A DNA stretch of 64,000 nucleotides from Nymphalis io (GCF_905147045.1 NC_065910.1:3596001-3660000), one strand, 5' to 3'. Positions 9,966-22,820 are shown, numbered from the stretch's first letter. Notes: generated by a model not told the origin, from the letters alone. Translations and numbers: made by a program.

Positions 9966-10749
9966 TGATGCGTGCATTCTTGAAACGTTATAATTAATAT
10001 GGTCAATATCTCATATCACTTTCTGACATTTCACAACCGTTTTCTGTGGTGAGTTTCAAGTTTGCTCTTGTAGAATAGTCTACTGACTTTTGCTGACCTA
10101 TTTTATCAATTTAATAATAACAATATGAAAGTTGCATATCAGTTCAGAATATGAAAAAAACTAATCAAAAAACAAAGCAAAAATTTTTAACGTATTATGT
10201 TACGTATATATAAAATGTATTTCATTTGGGAAATCTGATTAAATACAATGATTCTAGGTTTCGTATCTGAGTCGTGGGCTTATCTCATTGTAAAATAATG
10301 AGATTAACTTTCCCTTTGTGTTAATATTATGTTACCTTTGCGTTACATGTATTGTACAATGTAGGTCTCTTTTATAAATAAAAATATTATTTCTGGAACA
10401 AATAAGATAAATAATATTGTTTTTTTATGGTACGTGTTACGTCCTTTAAGAAATTGATAGAATTTATTTATATGATTATATAGGTATATATTTTTATTAC
10501 TGACATGTGATAAATATATACAATAATAATATGTTTTTTTTTCAAATGTTACCTTTTTCAGGTGAAATTTGGCATTTTTAACCATAATCAAATAATCTGC
10601 CTACCTCATATAAAGTGTTATTAAATATTAGTATTTTTGTATAATTTTCTATTTGTCCTACTGATATTATAAAGATGTAAATCTTCTTTGTAACTTTTTT
10701 TCGTATTCACGATAAAATTAATATTTTAAATTACACCGTTAAACAGCTA
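9966..10749. other. AT-rich stretch
   Basis: I see only short chance frames, such as 10343-10591 on the minus strand, which is Lys/Tyr/Phe-rich. Confidence 0.5.
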
Positions 10750-10930
10750 TACTTAGTATTGTTATGTACCGACGACTGAGTGAACCAGTGTAACAACAGG
10801 TAGCTAGATACAAAACATTTTATAATTTTTCTCTAAATTTGTAGAGAAATGACGATATAAAATTGGTTAATATTTCTTACAGTGCCATTGTCTATGGACG
10901 ATGGTGATAATTTACTATTCAGGTGCCTAA
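10750..10930 (+). repeat. Degraded SINE-B
   Basis: The blocks acttagtattgttatgt, gagtgaaccagtgtaacaac and ggttaatatttcttacagtgcc, then tgtctatgg, keep SINE-B order. Confidence 0.55.
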
Positions 10931-11965
10931 ATACTATTGAATAAAATTTATTTCATAATTTAAGTTATGCTAACTATATTTCTTCCAATTCAGAAACAAA
11001 ATATAATTTCTGTATCGTGTTTAACTATTCACCGATCAAGATATATAGCTTGCTATCAATACTGATGTCTGTTTATCTTTCACGGCAAACCACTGATTCG
11101 ATTTTTATAAAATATAGCATGACGAGTTTTAGCTCCAAAGAACTCCAAAGAATAGACAAAAAAATAGTGGTAAGCTTACCATAATTCACATAGAGCTGAA
11201 AATTGGTAAATGTCTTAGATTCAATAGTTAATTGAAATGTTCATATTGATTAAATTTTAGATTCCTTCTAATCTGTGGATAGTCAAGCCGGCCATCAACA
11301 TCGGTAATTGTACTTTCGTGGGGGCAAAGACCTATGAATAAATATTATAATAATTTCGGTTATAAGCATTTTTACTTTTCGTCTTGAGAGAACTATATAT
11401 AAATAAATGCATTTCTCTTGTCGTAGACTCCGAGTCCATTATAAGGGAGAAAGATCACACCCCAGGGGCTTGTTCGCTTTGGACAATTGTTTTGCTTTAG
11501 ATAACTAAAAATGTGCCACTTTAGGGTTGATTTATGTGTCTGTTATATTGCTTAATTTTTATAACCAGGGACATCTTCGCTGGGACGTGTGAAATGAATT
11601 TCCTTAAACTACATATTATCTTATTTTATTAAATAAGTAATTCTTGTACATACATGCCATATCACCATAATAATATTTTTTTTTTTTGAAACATCTAGTT
11701 TTATCAAGAATCTCTTTCAAATATGGTCGGCATAGTAATAGTCATATATGTATATTGTATATATTAGTTATTATAAAAGCCGAGCAAAGCACAATCGCCC
11801 AGGTATTCTATTAAATAAAAGAAATAAAAGAAAACGTAATAGATTCTTAAATAATATAAATATATTATTATATATTTTTAAGTTTTTCAAATAACGTTAG
11901 AATGCAAACAAAATGCTACGCATATGCTAGTACAGCTGATCCGCACTCCTTATATAATATACCTA
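10931..11965. other. AT-rich stretch with one decayed repeat tail
   Basis: At 11065-11165 the text ctttcacggcaaaccactga, tttttataaaatatagcatg and agctccaaagaactcc resembles a widespread lepidopteran non-coding transposon tail. I cannot tie it to a class. Nothing else is recognisable. Confidence 0.4.
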
Positions 11966-12180
11966 AACGTAGACATTGCCATTGTAAGAAATGATAAACA
12001 TCGCTTACAATGCCAATGCGTCACCAACCTTGGGAACTAAGATTATGTCCCTGGTGCCTGTAATCACACTGATTCACTCACCCTTCAAACCGGAATACAC
12101 CGGAATACTACTGTTTTGCGGTAGAATATCTGATGAGTGGGTGGTACCTAGTCAGACAAGCTTGCACAAAGCCCTACAAT
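11966..12180 (-). repeat. SINE-B
   Basis: From cattgccattgtaagaaatg through gcgtcaccaaccttgggaac, ggtagaatatctgatgagtg and gtacctagtcagac to cttgcacaaagccctac. It lacks the distal 3' end. A small internal repeat, cggaatacaccggaatac, occurs near 12090. Confidence 0.85.
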
Positions 12181-13574
12181 TCGTAAAATATATCTCTTAT
12201 TAAATGTCTTCAGGGCAAACTTCCGGTCGACGTTTCGACGCCAGACAGTGTCAGCAGTCAATTGATATCTCAGCAACGACGTCTCGATCACAGCATTAGT
12301 AGGTATACATTGTACGCGTAGTTTTTTTTTTTAATTTTAACATTTTATGCTAGGTAGACACGATAATGTAATGTTTCGAAATAACTATTTACGCAAACCT
12401 AAGCATTCGAACGCCACCTACGATATTCATACACCAGCATTAGCTTTTTAAAAAGACCACAACACTATAATATTCTATAGTAAGCATCGAGACGGTCTAC
12501 CTTGTAACGCTGTAAGCGGTCAATGACATTGTCGATTGTCAGGAGTTTCATGAGCGATAAGCAATTACATATTAATAAGTCATTAAAAAATATATATCAG
12601 ATATTATTCTATTTATTTCTTGTTACATAGTTTGACCGCCGTAGTTCGGTGGATAAAATAGGTCAATCTTAACCGAACATTACAGCAACAAAATTTTCAA
12701 GTTCTTAATATTTTAGAAGGCACAACAGAATTTTCAAGTTCTTAATTTGTACTTAACGAAAAATTAAAATAGTGTTCCAAAGTATTTATCAAGTACACAA
12801 ATGCTTAAGTTTTTTAAAACATACATTACATGTATTAAAAGTATCGTAGTTTGTCTGATATAATAAAATATTAAGCTTTGTCTCCGACGAAACGTTAAAA
12901 TTTACTATTCATTGGAACTGAAAACAGTGAGCCGTATTTTATTTTTCCTACCACGTAACGTAGCCTTGAATTTATTATCAACCTGTCCATGTCTAGACCG
13001 TGTGTAAATATAATTCAATATCGAAATATATAGTACGATTTTTTTCAATTTATCTATTCTCGTAAAAAAATTGGAACCTCGTTTCTTTCTATGGACGTAT
13101 TAACAAAAACTCGGGATGGATTTTGATAAGATTCTTTACGTTGAAAGCTTATTTTTCGGACAATATTTATAACAATTCAGCTTATTTTAAAATATAAAGG
13201 CGATATCAGCGACGATCGCAAACCAATTTTGATGAAATTTGTTCATTATCATCAAATAGTTTAATTGCAATTTGATAATAAAATGGTATCATTAAGAGTT
13301 GAAGTATGCGGTAATGATATACTTCAAACGGCGCTGTCTCATTCGAACAAGAAAGCTCACCCATATTTAACATTTACAAACTATAACTCTTATTTACCAA
13401 AGAAAGAAACTATTTTTATCAAAGTAAATAGAATTTCCTCAGGGATTCTGAACTTGAAAGCGATGTGCGATGATATATTATGGTCAGCGATGCCTAAAGA
13501 CATCAAGAGTAAACCTTTTTTTTACAATATGTTGAGGTAGAAATATATACAAATAGTAGGGTTGGGTACTAGGT
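12181..13574. other. AT-rich stretch, unrecognised
   Basis: A 91-codon frame at 13265-13540 (ending FFYNMLR) has no recognisable motif. The text just upstream (13085-13240) resembles non-coding transposon tails with phrases such as gggatggattttgataag and aattttgatgaaatttg. Confidence 0.4.
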
Positions 13575-13720
13575 ATATAAAAAGTCATTAATGCCAATGG
13601 CCTTCCTTGTGGTTCGAGCTTGCTTCATACTAAATTTCAACAAAATTAGTTCAGTGGTTTAGGAGTAAAAGCGTAACAGCCAGACAGAGTTACATTGGAA
13701 TTTATAATAATAGTATAAAA
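13575..13720 (+). repeat. Non-coding repeat tail, copy 1
   Basis: The phrases aatttcaacaaaattagttc, agtggtttaggagtaaaagcg and cagacagagttac...tttataat are shared with 14600-14768. This is a common non-coding transposon 3' tail in Lepidoptera; the class is not determined here. Confidence 0.5.
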
Positions 13721-14199
13721 CTCCAGCAGAGCAAAAAATTCACTACTCTATGGCTGATTGGTGAATTGGTGGATCTCTAAGAAATTTTATTAAGGCATCT
13801 TGAACATCTGAATTTTTTCCTCAGATACTGAACTTCCTGTTAATTTTCACGTTTCCCACCCACCACAGACAGACAGATCTATCTCAGCTGCCAATATGAA
13901 TTTATCATATAATATAACTTGGGTAAATGACCTTTTAGAACATAATGTAATAAATGTGCTAATATTGACCAAACAACTCCTTTCACGTTACAGAGAAATG
14001 AGCCTAATTCGATACGACACATTTCGGATTGAACGAATATTTCGCAAAAATTCTCCCAAAAAATGTTTGCAAGTTTTACTAACGAATATTCAATTAATAT
14101 AAAAGCCTTTCGACGCTATACTAGTGGCTTATTTGTATTTTTATTATATATTCAGGCCCGATAATGATGCCTGTAGCTATTGTAATAATTTCTATAATA
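13721..14199. other. Spacer
   Basis: No gene. A 68-codon frame at 13896-14102 has no recognisable feature. Confidence 0.5.
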
Positions 14200-14515
14200 T
14201 GTGTGTATGTAGCAGTAACAGCCTGTGAATGTCCTACTGTTGGGCTAAAGCCTCCTCTCCCTTTTTTGAGGAGAAGGTTTGGAGCTTATTCATCCACGCT
14301 GTTTAATGCGGGTTGGTGGGAATACACATGTGGCAGAATTTCAGTGAAATTCGACACATTCAGGTTTCTTCATGACGTTTTTCTTCACCGTCAAGCACGA
14401 AATGAATTATAATAACAAATTTAGCACATGAAAATTTAGTGGGGCTTGCCCGGGCTTGAACCCACGATCATCGGTTACGATTCACGTGTTCTTACCACTG
14501 GGTCATCTTGGCTTT
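14200..14515 (-). repeat. SINE-A, nearly full length
   Basis: From agcagtaacagcctgtgaatg at the tail end to the A-box end accactgggtcatcttgg. The B-box region, ggcttgaacccacgatcatc, is intact. The mean divergence from the other full copies looks modest. Confidence 0.9.
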
Positions 14516-14599
14516 TTGTGGATATACTAAATAATAATAAGTAGAAGTCGGAGATTTAATATTATTTTTTAAATGAGTAGGAGAACTAGAAAATTATGG

Positions 14600-14768
14600 T
14601 TTTAGCGGTGGTGACTATCCGAAGACATTGGCACTACGAAATATTTATCACTAGCTTACGCTCGTGGCTTCTTTATACCAAATTTTATCAAAATAGCTTC
14701 AGTGGCTTAGCCGTAAAAACGTAAAAGACAGATAGAATTACTTTCGCATTTATAACATTTGTATAGAT
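14600..14768 (+). repeat. Non-coding repeat tail, copy 2
   Basis: It shares ccaaattttatcaaaatagc, ttcagtggcttag, gtaaaaacgtaa, agacagatagaattac and atttataac in order with 13575-13720. Confidence 0.5.
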
Positions 14769-15465
14769 TCGATTCATCGCCAAGGCACCTTAGTTAGTTG
14801 ATTTGTCTCATGTGACTTTAATAATTATATAATATGTTATTCAATACTTATAAAGATTATTGTTGTTGCTCGGTCGGATAAATGATAAGTGGTTAAAGTA
14901 CAGTAGCACAAGTTCCACAAAATATAGTAAAAATTGGTTTGTTAAAAATATTTTAATAAGCCTCGTTCGTTTGCTAGATATGATATATAAGTAAATACAC
15001 ATATATATTTTACGACCTTTTGAGCCATTTAAAGTAAGCACAGACAAATTACAATTCTTCATTTAAAACAATATTTACCGTACATTTTAAGTTTTTAAAA
15101 TTTAGTATTTATTATTTAAATTTTTATGCGCATAAAAGTACTTTGAAAAATATTGCTTGCAAAATTATTGAAAGCGCATCCTCCTGAGATTGTTGTGTGT
15201 GCATAATATTATGTGTATCGTAAACTTTTCCCAACTGGGGGCTTGAAATCGGAACCTAACTTTATTAAAACTATACCGAACCAAGGAACAAAATAACGGT
15301 TAGAAATGGCATTATTAAATTTGAAATTTAGAACAAGAAATTATATTAAAGTCGATAATATCGATCATCAGATTTTATATTCAAAGTCGGAGGCATATAA
15401 TTGGCAATGTAAAGAACGGGTAATATTTCTGCCATCACCAATGTAGTAACATCACCAATGTAGTA
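14769..15465. other. AT-rich spacer
   Basis: Nothing recognised. Frames such as 14841-15062 on the minus strand are low-complexity. Confidence 0.5.
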
Positions 15466-15735
15466 CTGGTGTTAGGGCTTTGTGCAAGCTCGTCTGGGTA
15501 GGTACCACCCACTCATCAGATATTCTACCGCAATACAGCAATATAATTGATATTGTTGTGTTCCGGTTTGAAGGGTGAGTGAGCGAGTGTAATTACAGGC
15601 ACAAGGGACATAAAATCTTAGTTCCCAAGGTTGGTGGCGCATTGGCTATAAGCGATGGATGACATTTCTTACAATGCCAATGTCTAAGGGCGTTTGGTGA
15701 CAATGATGCTCGTCCTATTCCTATTCTATAAAAAA
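15466..15735 (+). repeat. SINE-B, nearly full length
   Basis: From actggtgttagggctttgtg through ggtaccacccactcatcag, ggtttgaagggtgagtgagc and cccaaggttggtggcgcattg to ctattctataaaaaataaa. A short 3' part (the ccatcaggtggcccatatg segment) is deleted. Confidence 0.9.
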
Positions 15736-16109
15736 TAAAAAATAAATGTCTATAGGACCATTTACCATCCGTTTGCCCGTCCGCCTAACTATTTCATAAA
15801 AACACAAATAAAGCCTATAATTATGGTACAGATACTAAAAGCTTTTTTTTAATTAAATTTATCATATTTTTTAAATAAATAATAACAAACATTTAAACTT
15901 ATATGCATAATATTGCAATTAATTTGTAAGAAATCCGTCATTCATGAATTGACTTAATAAGCCAAGTATTTATTTAAGACAACGGTATTTAGTCAACAGT
16001 AGTTGCATCACTTGTAATAGACATAAAATATTTGTATCATGAAGATTCACTGGGCTCATGAAGCCACCAATACGAATGACGTATACTTTGATTTTTTTAG
16101 TTTGGTATG

Positions 16110-16188
<79 letters not shown>

Positions 16189-16755
16189 TATTATACATAA
16201 CATCCTTAATCAAATTTCATTTGAATAAAATCATAATCATAATTAAAATATTTATTATTCTAATACACTTTTACAAGTACTTATGAATCGTCAAGCGCTA
16301 CCAAGAAACTCAGTATTTACTCTTTTATTTTTTACAAAAATACAGATTTGTATAAATTACACACACTTAGTTCCAGCACGAGATCCAGCAATCATTCAAT
16401 CCACGCATTTTTGTCAGACATATATTCAGTAACAGAGTAATAAATAAACAGACGTTTTTAATAACTAATTAAAGCCTGCTTTAATAAGAATAATGCAGTC
16501 GGTTATTCATAAGAACTGCAAACTGCAAATTGCAAAATTGACCAGCTTATAAAACTACCGCATATAATAATGAGAACTCATTCATTTAAATTTTCTTTGT
16601 AATAAAACACAAGTATAGTTAGTTACTTTTATAGTACATATATTTATATAATTACGATTTTTTATATAATGCATATTTATTTGGTTGGTGTGTAAGCTGT
16701 ATAAAATGACACGGCAAACTGTTACATACGGTCAGAAACATTAACCGTATTTTAA
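15736..16755. other. AT-rich stretch around a (TA)n tract
   Basis: Apart from the microsatellite at 16116-16190, nothing recognised. The minus frame through it is a Tyr-Ile repeat made by the TA tract. Confidence 0.5.
16116..16190. repeat. (TA)n microsatellite
   Basis: About 34 uninterrupted TA units, then tacatatata. This is likely length-polymorphic and assembly-sensitive. Confidence 0.95.
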
Positions 16756-16864
16756 ATCGCCAATGCGCCACCAACCTTGGGAACTAAGATGTTATGTCCC
16801 TTGTTGTCCATTACTTAAACCAGAACACAGCAGTACTAAATATTGCTGTTTGGCGGTAGAATAA
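16756..16864 (-). repeat. SINE-B fragment
   Basis: It runs from cgccaatgcgccaccaacct through ggaactaagatgttatgtcc to attgctgtttggcggtagaa. It is the middle part of the family. Confidence 0.75.
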
Positions 16865-19189
16865 ATGGCTTCATATTTGAAATGTTAATTCTGCCTTTAA
16901 TACCATACACGTGTATGTGGTCTCTAAAGTACAAATATATATGTATAACAATAGTAAGAAGACACGTACTTAGAAATAGTAATTTCTAGAAACGATGTTT
17001 AATGTATGGCATGTTATTTTTGAAACATCTACTGGGACTGGTCCTTTATCATGTACAGTCTTCGTATCTCATGAAGCTATTCTCGTGGCATGACTCGTAA
17101 AATAAGTTCTTGACTAGGTCTTGTTTAAATCTCAGTAATGTTTCATGATCATATAGAAGATGATTTAAATTTTTTTTAAATCATTAATTGTAATTATTAA
17201 TCAATAATTTTTGCTTTTAATAACCGAAACAACAGAACTTTCGAAGATTCAAGATGTAAAATAATATACACGTCAAAAAAATATTTTTAATTTGTTTAAC
17301 AAGCAAAAATTTGTATGATTATTTATTCATTTAATGTAAAATATAATGTTACTTATTTGAAATATAGCGTACATTTTACTTTATTCTACAAGCTTCCATC
17401 TTACTTAACGGATGTTTAGTTAAACACAGACTGCTCATTCTGTCATTATTGATTTGACATTCAAAGAAGCAACAGCTCATAAGTAAGGCCATTATTTTCT
17501 TTGATTATTTTTAAATAAATATGAAATAAAATTTTATTCTTAGAAATATGAAGAAATAGAGAGTATAATCTTTGTTTGCATAGTGCACAGTCCGTTCAAC
17601 ATTTGGTATCTTCTGGGTATCTAGCTACTATATACTAAATATATATACTGTCACTTTTCAAAATCATGGATCATGGAGAGAAGAGATTACACCATGCTGC
17701 CATCTAGTCAGTCTTTTATAAATTAGCCCAAACAGATATATACCAAGTTGTGACAAGTTAGACAACGGTTGCTTTGCATTGAATCAACCTTTTTTGTACA
17801 AAAAGTATTCGGTTTAATATTAACTGTAACTTTGTTTATACTATGCTATATTTTATTTTATGGTTTTTTACTTCTATAGTTAGTGTAATTACGTTGTTTG
17901 ATTTCACTATAAAGTAATGTTTTTTTTTAATTTATATTTCGTGTGTGATATTCAAGGTAAGTAATCTTTGGATTTAAATCTTAAAGGAAAAAGGAAGAGT
18001 GAGCGTCCTTAACAATCCTACGGCCGTACGGTTTGCAGAGGAAGTTAAAGGCATCAGAAAAACTTAAGACTGCCCCACGTAAAGGAAATAGGATCTTAAA
18101 TCAAATGAGAACAGACATGGTATTCGAAAATTATACTTTGAAAACTTCTCGTATTATTATATCTATGTTTATAATCTTTATTACAAAATAAATTGAAGTT
18201 GTGAAATTTATTAGTTTTGCTGTTCAAGGGATGTATATAAATAATTATAAATTGTAAACTAGTGTTATAGTTAATTATTCATTTTCGGCACATGGTTTTT
18301 GAAGTAGGGCACAATGATTAACATAACTTATAATATACGTGTGACAAAAGGGCTGGTACATAATTCATCCAGAGCATATGAATTTCGGCGCATTCTTTCC
18401 ACTATTTCTACAGTATATTTTAAAATTTAAATTTATAAAAATGTACATAATTCTTGTATACCTTTTATATTATTAAGTACATTTTGATTTTTTTTTATTT
18501 TAACTTTAAAAGTTTTTTTTAGCATCCGGTTCTTTCTGTAATCAAACTCAAATCAAATTTTTTTGTGTAACTAAAATTCCTATTTTCCTGACAACTAAGC
18601 GTGACTCTCTTACCCACTTCTATCACATTATCATTTCTATCATACAAATATAACTATTCAACTCACTTTTCAAACACAGATGTGACTGTAGAAATTTACT
18701 AATTTCTTGCGGGTACGCCTAATTAACGTCTTGTTTTACTTCCGACACAATTGTAGCGTCAACAAAACATGAAAATATAAATATATTTTATTAATAAAAA
18801 CATAAAATAACTATTAAACGGACATCATATAAATAATAAGTACTTTCTAGTTTTAATTTTATTGACTGAAACAAAAGGCGTTTTCATTTTTGTTACGAAA
18901 CTTACATATCACAAGAACTATCAATTATCACACAGTCACTCTCTGAGCTTAAAAAGTTGCAGGAAATTTGATGGCGACGACAATTACAAAAACAGATTTT
19001 GCATACTAAATAGTATTTACTCAAAATTATTTTTACAAGCCTTGGATTTTTTCTGTAGTTTTTATGTTATAGTGTAATGTATTGTCTTATTGTAATCGAA
19101 ACTAAACTTTTTGTAGCAGTCTTCTGCACAATATGCGGAACAACAAAGATGGGTTAGCCTGTTCGAAAGCTCATTTTATAATAATAATA
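16865..19189. other. 2.3-kb AT-rich stretch without gene
   Basis: No repeat I can name. A consensus-like splice donor, CAAG|GTAAGTAA, has its GT at 17957. With no upstream coding frame or promoter it is not evidence of an exon. A 71-codon frame at 18862-19077 is unrecognised. Confidence 0.45.
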
Positions 19190-20117
19190 TAATAAATAAT
19201 AATATCCTGGGACATTTTTCACTTACGGCCATCTGATCCCAAATTAAGCTTGTACAGAGCTTGTGCTATGGAAACCAGACAACTGATATACTACATATAC
19301 TATTTTTCTTTTTGTAAATACATACTTATATAGATAATTGTGGTCGTGCCGGGACCGATATACGTCGAGGGGAAACCTCTCGAAGTTGTTAGTGAATAAA
19401 CCTACCTAGGACAGATAATACAAGTCGGTAGGAACAACTTCGGAAAGGAAGCCGATCGAAGAATTCGCTTGGGATGGGCAACATTTGGCAACCTTCGTCA
19501 AGTCCTCAAGTCGTCTATACCGCAATGTTTGAAGACGAAAGTCTTCAACCAATGCGTCTTACCTGCCATGACATACGGTGCCGAAACGTGGAAACTGGAG
19601 GACTAGTCCACAAATTCAAAGTCGCTCAGCGTGCTATGGAGCCAGCTATGCTCGGAGTATCTTTGAAGGATAAGATCAGAAATGAGATTATCCGGAGAAG
19701 AACCGTAGTCACCGACATAGCTTGCAAAATTAGCAGGCTGAAGTGGCAGTGGGCTGGTCACGTATGTCGTAGGACCGATGGCCGTTGGAGCAGACGAGTC
19801 CTAGAGTGGAGACCGTGAATCGGCAAGCGCAGCGTAGGGCGCCCTCCAGCCAGGTGGCCCGACGACCTTAAGAAGGTGGCGGGCACCAACTGGATGCGGA
19901 AGGCGGAGGACAGGGAGCTTTGGCGCACCTTTGGAGAGGCCTACATTCAGCAGTGGACAGCGATTGGCTGTTGATTGATTGATTGATAGATAATTACACC
20001 CAGGCTCAGGACAAACAGATATGTTCATGCACACAAATATCTGTCCTGGGTGGGAATCGAACCCACAACCGTCGGCGTGAAAAGCAAGCATCCAACAACC
20101 ACGCCAACCGGCTCATC
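19190..20117 (-). repeat. SINE-C split by an RTE insertion
   Basis: The two halves are 19190-19339 (3' half of the SINE: aataatatcctgggacattt to catacttatatagataatt) and 19986-20117. The second half is the tRNA-like head, with the reverse complement of B box GGTTCGATTCC at about 20045 and ccaaccggctcatc at the end. They rejoin across the 10-bp target duplication of the inserted RTE. Confidence 0.9.
19340..19985 (+). mobile_element. RTE-type LINE, 646-bp 5'-truncated copy
   Basis: The insert is bounded by ATAGATAATT at 19330-19339 and 19986-19995. It encodes the C-terminal part of an RTE polyprotein: RRIRLGWATFGNLRQV, then IPQCLKTKVFNQCVLPAMTYG, KVAQRAMEPAMLGVSLKDKI, LKWQWAGHVCRRTDGRW and WTAIGC, then a stop. 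A (GATT)n tail follows. The frame shifts at about 19600 (a small deletion after ETWKLE), and a CGA-to-TGA-type nonsense codon lies at 19816-19818. It is dead on arrival because the truncation removes the endonuclease and palm. Confidence 0.9.
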
Positions 20118-20995
20118 AAATCTTACTGTGAATGATGAAATACTTAAAGTCATCTGGCGAGAAGCGTATACTTCCTAAGCATCACGTGGTTCAGGGTGGA
20201 TATGTGAATATGGCTCTGTGGTTTTTTAAGATTACCTAAGTAATTATTTATTTAGTTAATTATAATGAATTAACAAATAACTGAACACCTATTAGAATTG
20301 GTATTAATATTAAACATAAAAAAATGTGGTATCTTTGAAAATATCGTCATTAAACTTTAACAGGTAGGCAATATTTAATAGAATTTTGATCTCAAAATAA
20401 TTTATTCATTCGCTTTTATTTAAACATAAAAGAAATTTAAAAATTTTAATAGTTCGGAATTATTCAACAATTTATAAACAAGAGTTTTGCTGACTCTCCT
20501 AAATTTATTCTATACTGATTACTTAAATTTTACGAATTTTATTTTTAGGGTAATTTAACCGCAATATTTTTGTCAATCAAAGTCAAATATTGAATTTAAT
20601 GAGAGATTTACAGCTTTACCTATTATGTTGCTTAAACAATGCTGCGTCTTCTTCTTTCGAATGTCAAATTGATAATGGCAGAAAGAGACAAAACAATGTT
20701 TAAATAAACACCTACTAAATAAAATTTATAATTAAGGCCGTTTAATTCTTGAGATTTTTTGATACGTCATAAAACTATTAACATCAATTAAAACATAAAG
20801 CCATGAATTTAATTGCTTGTTATATGTAACAAAATAATCCGATAATTTAATTAGACCGTTAAAAAATTGTATCCATTGTCTCTGTATTGCTTATTTAATT
20901 AACTCATATTTTCTTACAAATTAATGCAATGCCACGTCGTAATAATCTACCTCTAGATTTTTGTTGCGCTATATATATTTTTCATAGGAGTGCGA
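20118..20995. other. AT-rich spacer
   Basis: No recognisable coding or repeat signal between the nested SINE-C and the decayed CR1-type LINE. Confidence 0.5.
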
Positions 20996-21012
20996 TAGTT
21001 CATATTATACAG

Positions 21013-21077
21013 TAACAGCCTGTTAATGTCCCACTGCTGGGCTAAGGCCTCCTCTCCCTTTTGAGGCGAAGGTTTTC
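21013..21077 (-). repeat. SINE-A 65-bp 3' stub
   Basis: Only the SINE tail is present: taacagcctgttaatgtccc to ttttgaggcgaaggttttc. It is flanked by a 17-bp direct repeat TAGTTCATATTATACAG (20996-21012 and 21078-21094). Confidence 0.95.
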
Positions 21078-21169
21078 TAGTTCATATTATACAGGACTTT
21101 AATCTGTTTATTTTGAGATATTAGGAGATTTTTGATGTGGATTTCAGCGGCACCACCCCAGATTTCAAT

Positions 21170-22550
21170 AAGGTATTCTAAGATCGGTTTTACCATAGTA
21201 TTGTAGATAATAGCGCGCTGATCTTCTAAGGGCACCGGTAAGTGAAGCAATTTTTTGTTTTATTGAGTCTATATGAGGACACCAAGTCAGATGTTTATCT
21301 AAAACTAATCCTAAGTATTTTTCAGTGTCGGCTTGTTAAATCAGCTCGTCATCAAGTATTAAATCGCTATAGGATTGTATAAATTTGTTTTTCGCACAGA
21401 AAATCATGTAAGAATTTTTGAAATATTTATTGTCAGTAAATTGTATTTAAGCCATTCATTTAATATGTTTAAGTCACGTTGTGCTGCTTTTATTAGAGTT
21501 TGAATGGATTTGCCAAAATAAAACAAATAAACATGTGTCATCAGCGTATATTTATATATATTATAAAAAGCAAAAGCCCGAGTATGGACCCTTGCGGTAT
21601 TCCACATGTGATTCGTGATGGACCACTTTGAAAGTTACCAATTTTTACTATTTGTTGCCGATTTGTTAGGTAGGAAGCTATTAATTCATAAGCTGGTCCG
21701 TTTATTCCATTTTTTTTTAATTTTGCAATAATAAAGTATGAAACTGTGTCAAATGCTTTCTTTAGATCAATTAATATACATAATGCAAGATTTTATCATC
21801 TATATTCGTTTTAATTTTAGTTACTAGGTCTATTGTGGCGGAATGTGTTCCGGATTTAGGACGAAAACCATATTGTTTTTGATAAAGGAAGTTTATTTCA
21901 TGTAGGTATTGATTTAATCGTGTACGTATAATTTTTTCATATATTTTTGATAACACTGGCAGCACGGAAATAGGTCGGTAGTTGCAAGGATCGGCTCTGG
22001 TGCTTGATTTACGTATCGGTGTTACTCTAGCAGTTTTAAGACTGTCTGGAAAGTATCCATTACTAATTGCCTGATTGTAGTAATTGCTCATTTCTTTAAT
22101 TATAAGATTTTTTATGCATTTACTTAACTGATATTCCATCTATACCAGTACTTACATTGCCGTCTAAATTTTTTATTATGCTTCTCACTTCTATTTCTGT
22201 ACAAACTTCAAGTTTGCTAAGTGTACGTGTTGTGTTGTCGGTGAGTGATTGTGGGGTGTTGTGATATTTAGACGGTATTTTACTCACTAAGATTTGACCT
22301 ATAGATGTAAAATAATTATTAAAACACTCACATACTTTCCAGCCATCATCAATAGTTTCACCGTTTATAATTAGATTTGGAGGAGCACTGCTTTTTATTT
22401 TTGTTTTTATAAATTGCAATTTTATTTATTAAATTCGACATACGTTTTGGCTTATGAAAACATTTTATAAACATATTATAGTAGTAATTGTCCTTAGTGT
22501 TTCTTATATTATTTTTCACTCTATTTCTTTCAGCATTAAAAGACAACATC
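21170..22550 (-). pseudogene. CR1-type reverse transcriptase, broken
   Basis: Successive minus frames give EVRSIIKNLDGNVSTGIDGI (22419-22120), then PDSLKTARVTPIRKSS, NYRPISVLPVLSKIYEKII and FRPKSGTHSATIDL (22139-21771). LIDLKKAFDTVSY and GIPQGSILG follow in shifted frames (about 21775-21590), and then ADDT-containing text and WLKYNLLTINISK (21607-21404). These are RT motifs 0 to 7 in order. The catalytic Asp of motif A (KKAFD) and the ADD of motif C are still visible, but at least four frame breaks separate them. No functional product is possible. Confidence 0.8.
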
Positions 22551-22820
22551 AGTTCTTTATTGTGCGGATCCTCCTTTAACCTTTTCCACTAAGAATAATT
22601 AATCAAGACATAAGCAAACGTAGCTTATGTCTTGAGTTATGTATTTATTAATCCAATCGCCTCTAGGTGGGTTTCGTACTTTAAACTTGAAAATTGTATT
22701 TTGTTCGATATTATATTCTAAACGATTCAGTTGATGTGCAGGGTTTTCGAGTCTTATAATCGACTTATTGACATCCCCATAGAGCTTCTCATAATTGATT
22801 GCTTCATATGTTATTTTTTT

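Noticed and set aside
13265..13540. 91-codon plus-strand frame
   Set aside because: No motif; flanked by decayed transposon-tail text, and composition is that of AT-rich background.
15970..16203. 77-codon minus-strand frame
   Set aside because: It is a Tyr-Ile repeat produced by the (TA)n microsatellite.
17940..17970. Strong splice-donor-like CAAG|GTAAGTAA
   Set aside because: No coding frame, branch point or partner exon can be tied to it; single donor matches are frequent in 64 kb.
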